Source: Dehalococcoidia bacterium UBA2160
Lineage (GTDB): Bacteria > Chloroflexota > Dehalococcoidia > Lucifugimonadales > UBA1123
NCBI GenBank assembly: GCA_002328865.1
Contig: DCWO01000086.1
Coordinates: forward strand, 1 to 20,201
Length of the DNA: 20,201 bases
Direction of reading: 5' to 3'
Numbering within the stretch: the first letter of the stretch is position 1; every line of letters starts with the position of its first letter. Below the pieces are notes generated by a model. The model saw only the letters and a list, made by a program, of their open reading frames with translations, had not been told where the DNA came from and made no database searches. Below, piece after piece: positions 14,920 to 20,201 of the stretch. The position numbers were made by a program, and so were the translations under genes.

Positions 14920-14949
14920 TTGCGGTACGGTCCCAAGCTCGGCTAAACT
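14920..14949 (+). promoter_or_regulatory. Promoter of the VOC gene
   Basis: A -35 TTGCGG (14920-14925), an 18-base spacer and a -10 TAAACT (14944-14949) precede GGAGGGT and the ATG at 14979. It is back to back with the minus-strand promoter at 14881-14909, with 10 bases between the two -35 boxes. Confidence 0.5.
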
Positions 14950-14978
14950 CCCTTCGATACAACGCTCGGAGGGTCGCG

Positions 14979-15416
14979 ATGATAAAGGGTTTCTTCCATT
15001 CGGGACTGGTCGTCGAGGACATGGACAAGATGGTGGCGTTCTATCGGGACGCGCTCGGACTCAGCGTTCTGAGGGAGGCTCACAGCAAGGCTCCGCCCGA
15101 GGGAGACCACACAGGGATTCCCGGCGCCGAGCGCATCCTCGTGTTCGTCGGGTTCCCGGACGGCGGCCACCAGATAGAGCTCGTCAAGTACATCGACCCG
15201 CCCAGCCCGGCAGGCCGCCCGGACAAGCACCAGCTTGGCGCATCGCACATCTGTTTCTACGTAGACGACATGGATGCGATTTACAAGAGCCTGTCGGCGC
15301 AGGGCGTACATTTCGTGACTCCGCCGATAATCAGGGACAACGCGGACGGCAGCCGCGGCGGCATCTGCTATTTCCAAGACCCTGAAGGCAACTACCTAGA
15401 ACTGATTCAAGGCTAA
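14979..15416 (+). CDS. VOC-family metalloenzyme (glyoxalase/dioxygenase fold)
   Basis: Vicinal-oxygen-chelate protein of 145 residues made of two beta-alpha-beta-beta-beta repeats. The metal ligands expected for the fold are visible: His7 and Glu67 from the first half, His90 (GASHICFYV) and Glu141 (NYLELIQG) from the second. It is therefore probably a working divalent-metal enzyme such as a lactoylglutathione lyase-like isomerase, epimerase or dioxygenase. The C-terminal FQDPEGNYLELIQ is a family hallmark. The exact reaction cannot be assigned. The start ATG has GGAGGGT five bases upstream and begins the first strand. A much longer in-frame extension overlaps the opposite gene and is rejected. 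It heads a plus-strand run of catabolic-looking genes and is followed by two hairpins. Confidence 0.9.
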   Translation: MIKGFFHSGLVVEDMDKMVAFYRDALGLSVLREAHSKAPPEGDHTGIPGAERILVFVGFPDGGHQIELVKYIDPPSPAGRPDKHQLGASHICFYVDDMDAIYKSLSAQGVHFVTPPIIRDNADGSRGGICYFQDPEGNYLELIQG

Positions 15417-15418
15417 GC

Positions 15419-15607
15419 TTGGCATTTCGGCATCGTCTAATGCGCAAAATTGCACCAATCGAGTTTTTCGATTGGTCCCAAATTCCCATCATCGACATCT
15501 TGGAATTGGGCTCCGACACTGCCATAATTGAAGACGAGACCCGCGGCCTTCCGGACTCGACGGGACGCCAGCGCTCGGGCGTAGGGTCGGGGCAGACAAT
15601 AGAATGA
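15419..15607 (+). CDS. Doubtful small ORF overlapping the methyltransferase start
   Basis: A 62-codon frame starts at a TTG two bases after the VOC stop and ends in an ATGA overlap with the methyltransferase start. Its middle reads like protein (IEFFDWSQIPIIDILELGS). However, it contains both hairpins and a good promoter, has no ribosome site and matches nothing I know. It is more likely non-coding. Confidence 0.2.
   Translation: MAFRHRLMRKIAPIEFFDWSQIPIIDILELGSDTAIIEDETRGLPDSTGRQRSGVGSGQTIE
15454..15476 (+). terminator. Hairpin after the VOC gene
   Basis: ACCAATCGA (15454-15462) and TCGATTGGT (15468-15476) form a perfect 9-bp stem with a 5-base loop (GTTTT), 37 bases past the VOC stop. No T-run follows, so it is terminator-like but not canonical. 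Confidence 0.45.
15477..15510 (+). other. Second adjacent hairpin
   Basis: CCCAA(A)TTCC at 15477-15486 and GGAATTGGG at 15502-15510 pair over 9 bp with one bulged A. The hairpin starts on the base after the first one ends. Its 3' arm overlaps the -35 box of the methyltransferase promoter. Confidence 0.4.
15500..15528 (+). promoter_or_regulatory. Promoter of the methyltransferase gene
   Basis: A -35 TTGGAA (15500-15505), a 17-base spacer ending in TGC and a -10 CATAAT (15523-15528) form a good extended promoter. The leader would be about 70 bases long. Confidence 0.55.
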
Positions 15608-16440
15608 ACTCAAACCACTCGGCTATCGGCGCATGGAAATCGAGAGTCGAGGCACATCACGAGCAATCGCAGTGGGTGATGCCCACCGCGATGCGAAACG
15701 GCGACTTCTGGGCGGAGACGGCCGCGTCATTCAGGGCCGACCCTCTACGCACGGACGACGAGTCGCTGAACATCATGCTGGACCTGGCGAACCAGGACGA
15801 CACGGTTCTGGACGTCGGCGGCGGCGCGGGACGGCTCGCCCTGCCGTTCGCACTGAAATGCCAGTCGGTCACTGTGGTTGAGCCGTCCGAAGGCATGCTG
15901 GGCCAACTGCGGGTCTCGGTCGCCGAGCACAATGTCGAAAACGTCATGATGGTCCGAGCCAAGTGGGAGGAAGCGGAGGTCGCGGCGCAAGACTTCGTCG
16001 TGTGCTCCCACGTCGTCTACGGCATCCCCCAGATCGAAGACTTCGTCCGACGGCTGCACGAGCACGCGACCAAACGCGTTGCGCTGCTCTCGTTCGTCAA
16101 CGCTCCGCAAGCGCACATCGCCGGACTCTGGGGCCCGGTGCACGGCGAGGCCAGAATCGAACTCCCCGCCCTGCCCGAGCTCGTCAACGTGCTATGGGAG
16201 ATGGGCATCCACCCGGACGTCACGATGATCCCGGGCAAACAGCGCCGGCTCTTCGACTCCACCGACTCCGCGATGGACGAGATGATGCGACGGCTGTTCA
16301 TCGGCGACAATCCCATCAAGGAAGAGCGTCTCCGAGCCGCCCTGCCCGACTTTCTCGAAGACACCCCGGACGGCTACGTCATCAAAGGCTCCAAGCCCGC
16401 CCGCCAAGGCATCGTCCACTGGACCACTTGCGACGCGTGA
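15604..16440 (+). CDS. Class I SAM-dependent methyltransferase
   Basis: Methyltransferase of 278 residues with a Rossmann-like SAM-binding core. Motif I is VLDVGGGAGRLALPFA (68-83), and the acidic end of strand 2 is VVEPSEGML (91-99), whose Glu93 should bind the ribose. Strand 4 (FVVCSHVVYGI) follows. An N-terminal helical region (1-60) resembles that of small-molecule methyltransferases. The acceptor is unknown. The C terminus ends GIVHWTTCDA. The DNA coding for this end recurs, without the rest of the gene, after the alpha/beta hydrolase at 17739-17772. The ATG at 15604 has only a weak ribosome site. The gene is followed 35 bases later by the epoxide-hydrolase-fold gene, and the group is probably co-transcribed from the promoter at 15500. 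Confidence 0.85.
   Translation: MNSNHSAIGAWKSRVEAHHEQSQWVMPTAMRNGDFWAETAASFRADPLRTDDESLNIMLDLANQDDTVLDVGGGAGRLALPFALKCQSVTVVEPSEGMLGQLRVSVAEHNVENVMMVRAKWEEAEVAAQDFVVCSHVVYGIPQIEDFVRRLHEHATKRVALLSFVNAPQAHIAGLWGPVHGEARIELPALPELVNVLWEMGIHPDVTMIPGKQRRLFDSTDSAMDEMMRRLFIGDNPIKEERLRAALPDFLEDTPDGYVIKGSKPARQGIVHWTTCDA
16407..16425 (+). repeat. Direct repeat copy 1 (inside the methyltransferase 3' end)
   Basis: The 19 bases at 16407-16425 are identical to 17739-17757, and the similarity continues at lower identity on both sides. This copy is in frame in the methyltransferase gene. Confidence 0.85.
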
Positions 16441-16475
16441 CGGACCGGATGCCGGATATGGAGAGCTGACGAGCG

Positions 16476-16856
16476 ATGGAAAGCCCGTTCCCAGAGCAAT
16501 TGGTACGAGATTTCTGTGCGGCATGGAGCCGGCTCGACATCGATGAGTTGGTGGAGTTCTTTGCCGATGACGCCGTGTATCACAATATGCCTGGTCCGCC
16601 CTGGACGGGCAAGGACGCCATTCGGGCAGGAATTACGAGTTTCATCTCTGACTGGATATCTACCGAGTGGATTATCTCCAACCTTGCCGTCTCCGGGAAC
16701 CTGGTTTTCGCCGAGAGAATCGACCGAACCGGATTCAAGGGTCGGAAAGTCGATCTTCCGTTGGTCGGGGTGTTTGAGGTTCAAGACGGCAAGATTCGAC
16801 ACTGGCGAGACTATTTCGACCTTGCCACCTACCGACGAGCAGATTCCAGTGAATGA
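16476..16856 (+). CDS. Limonene-1,2-epoxide hydrolase-like enzyme (SnoaL fold)
   Basis: This 126-residue single-domain protein has the cone-shaped alpha+beta fold of SnoaL/limonene epoxide hydrolase. All five residues of the Rhodococcus limonene-epoxide hydrolase active site have counterparts: Tyr35 and Asn37 (VYHNM), Arg81 and Asp83 (ERIDR) and Asp112 (HWRDYFDL). The closing motif VGVFEVQDGKIRHWRDYFDL is very close to that enzyme. It should therefore open an epoxide of a terpenoid or similar small lipophilic molecule to a vicinal diol with water, in the cytoplasm and without cofactor. The true substrate is unknown. It begins 35 bases after the methyltransferase stop, with GGAG in the gap. 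Its stop codon directly abuts the ATG of the alpha/beta hydrolase, so the two are translationally linked. Confidence 0.88.
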   Translation: MESPFPEQLVRDFCAAWSRLDIDELVEFFADDAVYHNMPGPPWTGKDAIRAGITSFISDWISTEWIISNLAVSGNLVFAERIDRTGFKGRKVDLPLVGVFEVQDGKIRHWRDYFDLATYRRADSSE

Positions 16857-17696
16857 ATGCAGCCTGTAATTCCTTCTCCGAGTCAGCCTTTATCCGTCAA
16901 TCCGGTTTGGGTCGGAGACAACCAGGCGGTCCGTCTGTATGACTACGGCGGATCGGGACTCCCGCTTCTGTTCGTCCATGGAGCTTTTGGGCACGCCCGT
17001 GTATGGGACCATGCGATAACCTCACTCGGGCGTGACCTCCATCCTTTCGCACTCGACTTGATCGGGCACGGAGAATCGGACTGGGGAGCGAACGAACAGC
17101 GCTATGACTTCTCACGCCTGGTGGAGGACCTGAAGAAATGCCTTGCTGCGATGCCGGACAAACCGGCGGTGGTGGGGCATTCGATCGGAGCGGTCTTGTC
17201 GATGATGCTTGCCGCGGATTATGCCGACCATCTCAGCGCCGCCGCATTCCTCGACATCGACCCGTTTCCACCTACACGTCAGGCCGCACGCCTCAACAAT
17301 ATCGGGCAGCGTGTTCCGAGGACTTTCCGCAGTCGCGACGAGCTACAGGAAGTTGTCTCGAAAGGCGCCCCACAAGCATCCGCACGCGTGCGAGACCACT
17401 TATGCGATCACGGGTACAGGCGATCGGGGGATGGTTTTCAGCAACGATTCGACCAACGCTTCCTTCGATCGATTCGATCTTGGGACGTCAGGGGCACTTT
17501 GCCGGACATCTCCATTCCCGCATTGTTGCTTCGCGGAGCGGACTCGACCGTCATGACCGACAACGGAGTGCGGGACTTGCGTTCTGGCATATCACAGCTC
17601 AAGTTTGCGGCGGTCCCCTCAGCCACTCACCAACTCCACCTCGATCGCCCGACAGAAGTGGGCGCCGCCATTGGCGACTTTTGCAGGCGTCTCTAG
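16857..17696 (+). CDS. Alpha/beta-fold hydrolase
   Basis: Alpha/beta hydrolase of 279 residues with an intact catalytic triad. These are the nucleophile Ser109 in the elbow GHSIG, Asp229 in LLRGADSTVM and His258 in ATHQLHL. The oxyanion strand is LLFVHGAFGHARVW at 37-50. A serine nucleophile means an esterase, lactonase, C-C hydrolase or thioesterase rather than an Asp-type epoxide hydrolase. The ATG follows the stop of the preceding gene with no gap (TGAATG), a sign of translational coupling. Pairing with an epoxide hydrolase suggests consecutive steps on one compound, for example hydrolysis of an ester or lactone formed after ring opening, but this is inference. Confidence 0.88.
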   Translation: MQPVIPSPSQPLSVNPVWVGDNQAVRLYDYGGSGLPLLFVHGAFGHARVWDHAITSLGRDLHPFALDLIGHGESDWGANEQRYDFSRLVEDLKKCLAAMPDKPAVVGHSIGAVLSMMLAADYADHLSAAAFLDIDPFPPTRQAARLNNIGQRVPRTFRSRDELQEVVSKGAPQASARVRDHLCDHGYRRSGDGFQQRFDQRFLRSIRSWDVRGTLPDISIPALLLRGADSTVMTDNGVRDLRSGISQLKFAAVPSATHQLHLDRPTEVGAAIGDFCRRL

Positions 17697-17720
17697 CGAC
17701 ACGACCGTCAGGGAGTAATG

Positions 17721-17772
17721 CCTCCGGGCCGCCCTCCCAGGCATCGTCCACTGGACCGCTGACGCAGCGTGA
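17721..17772 (+). pseudogene. Remnant of a methyltransferase 3' end (second repeat copy)
   Basis: From 17739 to 17757 the sequence equals 16407-16425. In the matching frame it reads GIVHWTADAA followed by TGA at 17770-17772, against GIVHWTTCDA and TGA in the intact gene. Weaker similarity reaches back to about 17721. No start or gene body precedes it, so it is a leftover tail of a duplicated or replaced methyltransferase gene. Confidence 0.6.
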
Positions 17773-17980
17773 CCCATCGGGTGCAGAGCGTTGCATCCGC
17801 ACCGCCTCCGCCCTAGAATAGGCGCACGGCAGCCGCTGGCTTCCAACATCCCGGTTCGCCTAAACCCGATCCGTGAATCGCATTCGCGACTTTCCCCGTC
17901 AAGCAAAGCGGCGCCGAGATTCCAGGACCGCAAGAACGCTGAACAACATGCGACGCCCAAGAATAAAGGAGATTCTGTAC

Positions 17981-19114
17981 ATGAAGCCCACGAAGATTGA
18001 AAAGATCGAAACCATGCTCTGGTCGCGATGGCTGCTGCTCAGGATCTACTGCGAGGACGGGACCGTTGGGATCGGCGAGGCGGGCGTCCACGGCTGGCAG
18101 CGACCCACTGAGACGATGATTCGCACCTGCGAGCCGTATCTGATCGGCCAGGACCCGTCGAAGATCGAGCACCACTTCCAGTTCCTCTACCGCAACTCGC
18201 ACTTCATGGGATCCGTGATAAACGGCGCGCTGTCCGCCATCGACATCGCGCTGTGGGACATCAAGGCCAAACGGTTCGGCGTGCCGATCTACGACCTCAT
18301 GGGCGGCAAGACCCGCGACAAGGTCCGCTGCTACATCCACGTGACCGGCGACACCCCGGAGGAGCTAGGACGTGACGCCAAGAGGCGCGCCGACGAGGGA
18401 TTCACGGCCGTCAGGTTCGGAGCGTTCGGCCCCGAGTTCTGGCTGCACAAGTCGGTCACCGAGTGGTCCAACGGCGCGGTCGCCAACGTCGCCGCCGTGC
18501 GGGAAGCCGTCGGCCCCGACGTCGACATATGCGTCGAGATACACCGGCAGATGAACCCCGCGGAGTCGATCGCGCTCGGACGCCGGCTCGAGGAGTTCCA
18601 CCCCTACTTCTACGAAGACCCCATGCTGCCCGACAGTCCCGCGACCATGGCCGAGGTCCAGCAGCGCGGCAATCTGCCCATAGCCACCGGCGAGCGGTTC
18701 ACGACCATCTTCGAGTTCCAGCAGATCCTCGAAAACAAAGCCTGCGCCTACGTCCGCCCCGACCTGTGCCTGTGCGGCGGACTATCCGGCTGCAAGAAGG
18801 TCGCCGCGATGGCCGAAGCCAGCCACGTCAAGGTCATCCCCCACAACCCGCTGAGTCCCGTCAGCACCGCCGCCTGCGTCCAGCTCGACGCCTGCATCCC
18901 CAACTTCGCCTTGCAAGAGTACACCGGCGAGTCCGAGCCCCCAAAAAGCGAGCTCCTCGTCGATCCCCTGAAGCTCGTGGACGGACACCTAATCGTCCCC
19001 GAAGGCCCAGGCCTCGGCATCGAGCTCAACGAAGCCGCCGTCGAAAAATACCCCGTCACCGACAAGATCCTCGCAACCCCGATCGCGCTCGACGGCTCGG
19101 TGGCGGACCGGTAG
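17981..19114 (+). CDS. Enolase-superfamily dehydratase (mandelate racemase/galactonate dehydratase type)
   Basis: Enzyme of 377 residues with the N-terminal capping domain (about 1-125) and a C-terminal modified TIM barrel. It belongs to the mandelate racemase subgroup and most resembles D-galactonate/D-gluconate dehydratases, which remove water from sugar acids to give 2-keto-3-deoxy acids. Visible active-site residues are Glu186 and His188 (VEIHRQ), Glu212 (FYEDP), Glu238 (ATGERF), His288 (IPHNPLSPVSTAA) and Glu313 (QEYTGE). These three Mg2+ ligands and the acid/base histidines follow the galactonate-dehydratase layout. Glu replaces the usual Asp as first ligand, and the substrate is not certain. 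The ATG at 17981 has AAAGGAG upstream, and 36 extra upstream codons in frame lack family character. It lies 284 bases after the hydrolase and is probably transcribed separately. Confidence 0.9.
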   Translation: MKPTKIEKIETMLWSRWLLLRIYCEDGTVGIGEAGVHGWQRPTETMIRTCEPYLIGQDPSKIEHHFQFLYRNSHFMGSVINGALSAIDIALWDIKAKRFGVPIYDLMGGKTRDKVRCYIHVTGDTPEELGRDAKRRADEGFTAVRFGAFGPEFWLHKSVTEWSNGAVANVAAVREAVGPDVDICVEIHRQMNPAESIALGRRLEEFHPYFYEDPMLPDSPATMAEVQQRGNLPIATGERFTTIFEFQQILENKACAYVRPDLCLCGGLSGCKKVAAMAEASHVKVIPHNPLSPVSTAACVQLDACIPNFALQEYTGESEPPKSELLVDPLKLVDGHLIVPEGPGLGIELNEAAVEKYPVTDKILATPIALDGSVADR

Positions 19115-19427
19115 CCGGGGGGCGTACGGGCGAGTTGCGCACGGCCGTCAGGAGCCGTATATGGCGTCGTGGTTGGAGTGAGCGGGCACAAACAGGTCGG
19201 TGCGGAAACAAGTCCTGAGTGGCTTGGGCGCTATGTGCACGTGGGTCCTTGCCGCAAAACCTCGACCACGTTATCATTGCGTGGGGTTGTTTGTCGTCGT
19301 GCAAGTCCTCTGATTGTCCGTGTGTAGACTGTCGTGCACGTGACCCCAGCCGGGACCCGTCGCCGGATCGCGTCGCTTTGTGAGTGTGGCGCGATTCGAC
19401 TAGCGCCGCAATGTGGGAGAAATTGAG
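19115..19427. other. Intergenic gap before the truncated NTPase gene
   Basis: No gene is supported in these 313 bases. The 9-base sequence GTGCACGTG occurs at 19235-19243 and again at 19334-19342. Short inverted repeats occur at 19141-19158 (ACGGC/GCCGT) and 19388-19407 (GGCGC/GCGCC). A TAGACT at 19325-19330 could be a -10, but no -35 fits. Confidence 0.4.
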
Positions 19428-20201
19428 ATGGATCCAATAACTACCAGCGTGGCGGCAGGCCTGATCACTCATACTATGGTCGCTGTCGCTGGCGTGTTGA
19501 CTCGCAGAGCCAGTGACGTAATCGCCCAGAGGGACGAACTCCGCGCTGTCGTTGAGAACAATATCCAGGTATCCGCGATTTTGAAAGAGGAGTTGCGGAC
19601 CGTTTCTTACGATGCTGATCCGCGGAATTTCCGCCTTGCCGCCAAAATGCGTTCGTTTCTTGCATCACCTGAAGCAGAATCACTCGTTCGGCAGATCTAC
19701 GCAGGATATTTGACCTCGTCAGCGGATGATCATGTTGGCTCCATCAAATCACAATTCATGAGGTTGTCTGCTATTCACTGTTCGGTACCTGTTGACGAGA
19801 CTGACCAAATCGCGGGCTTGCTTTTTGATGCATTGGTCAAAAGTTGCAACAGAGCCTTAGCTCTTGCTATCGAAAACGGTGTTCTAGCAGCCCATGATGC
19901 GAGGTCTGAATTCCGATTCAGGGCATTAAGAGATGAACTCGCCAATTTAGCTAGAAACGTTGCTGAATTAACAGCGACCGATAACGTTGACATCACGGGC
20001 ATCCTGGAATTTGAGGGAAAATACCGTTCCGAAGTCGGCGCCCGGCATGGTGAGATAACGCCGCCACATTTCGATTCCACTCGTCGAATCGCAATTGATG
20101 ATCTATATGTGGCATCCGATATTATCGACATGTCTACGGTCAGAGACGAACACCCCAGCAAATTGCAGGTCCCTGATTTTCTTGCAACTTTGTATCGTGG
20201 C
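19428..20201 (+). CDS. N-terminal part of a probable NACHT/STAND NTPase (truncated by window edge)
   Basis: An open frame of exactly 258 codons runs off the right edge. The start ATG has GGGAGA seven bases upstream; a GTG at 19413 is a weaker alternative. Residues 4-23 are hydrophobic and may associate with the membrane. Residues 30-185 are mostly helical with no domain I can name. Residues 195-228 (FEGKYRSEVGARHG, PPHFDSTRR, IAIDDLYV) resemble the segment that precedes the NACHT domain in many bacterial STAND NTPases, where a Walker A motif follows shortly after. The function is therefore inferred as a signal-transducing NTPase, often used in antiphage defence, with this region as effector or sensor. 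The base composition is about 47% GC in a sampled line (19801-19860), lower than its neighbours, which suggests horizontal acquisition. Confidence 0.65.
   Translation, partial: MDPITTSVAAGLITHTMVAVAGVLTRRASDVIAQRDELRAVVENNIQVSAILKEELRTVSYDADPRNFRLAAKMRSFLASPEAESLVRQIYAGYLTSSADDHVGSIKSQFMRLSAIHCSVPVDETDQIAGLLFDALVKSCNRALALAIENGVLAAHDARSEFRFRALRDELANLARNVAELTATDNVDITGILEFEGKYRSEVGARHGEITPPHFDSTRRIAIDDLYVASDIIDMSTVRDEHPSKLQVPDFLATLYRG

Noticed and set aside
14739..14978. N-terminal extension of the VOC protein
   Set aside because: It overlaps the opposite-strand membrane gene and both promoters. The ATG at 14979 has a strong ribosome site and begins the domain.
17138..17821. A 227-codon plus-strand frame overlapping the alpha/beta hydrolase
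   Set aside because: It is out of frame with an intact hydrolase that has a full catalytic triad, and its translation is Ser/Arg-rich without family features.
18463..19218. A 251-codon Arg/Pro-rich frame inside the enolase-superfamily gene
   Set aside because: It is a shifted-frame shadow of a conserved enzyme. Its extreme Arg content is typical of GC-rich out-of-frame translation.
1..20201. CRISPR array, tRNA, rRNA or complete insertion sequence
   Set aside because: No regularly spaced identical repeats, no tRNA-like cloverleaf with CCA end, no rRNA stretch and no transposase were seen on either strand by reading. A covariance-model scan was not possible.

Overview
The window is a GC-rich (about 60% by eye) bacterial chromosome segment carrying housekeeping and catabolic genes. 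The gene types and protein style suggest a free-living Chloroflexota bacterium of the Dehalococcoidia/SAR202 kind: a compact LutABC operon, an enolase-superfamily sugar-acid dehydratase, VOC and SnoaL-fold enzymes, and a Lgt with an unusual signature. This placement is inference; no rRNA or other phylogenetic marker is present. Several genes use TTG or GTG starts, and two or three promoters sit so close to the start codon that leaderless mRNAs are likely.

Layout, left to right. Positions 1-2500: lgt (minus strand) diverges from a Xer tyrosine recombinase, followed by a small basic, proline-rich protein with one C-terminal membrane helix. Positions 2572-4449: uvrC. Positions 4450-4750: a gene-poor convergent gap with an imperfect tandem repeat. 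Positions 4751-6973 (minus): a two-gene operon of a ClpP-type NfeD membrane protease and a slipin (SPFH) protein that lacks its own membrane anchor. Positions 7051-7839 (minus): a ribbon-helix-helix/PIN pair resembling a VapBC toxin-antitoxin, with a perfect inverted repeat lying inside its promoter spacer. Positions 8159-9310: glycerate 2-kinase, convergent with a phosphotransferase-fold kinase (9377-10456). Then come a pyridoxamine-oxidase-fold flavoprotein and, all on the minus strand, lutC, lutB, lutA and a small membrane protein. These give L-lactate oxidation to pyruvate and fit with glycerate and sugar-acid use.

From 14979 everything reads on the plus strand: a VOC metalloenzyme, two adjacent hairpins, a SAM methyltransferase, a limonene-epoxide-hydrolase-fold enzyme directly abutting an alpha/beta hydrolase, and a galactonate-dehydratase-like enolase-superfamily enzyme. 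The epoxide hydrolase/hydrolase pair is bracketed by two copies of the 3' end of the methyltransferase gene. The second copy has no gene body, which points to a past duplication or insertion.

The right edge (19428-20201) is visibly poorer in GC. It holds the first 258 codons of a large protein cut off by the window. The N-terminal region ends in a segment typical of the linker just before a NACHT/STAND NTPase P-loop, so this is probably the start of an NTPase of the kind used in antiphage defence. It is the best candidate here for a less-described system, but its decisive domain lies outside the window.
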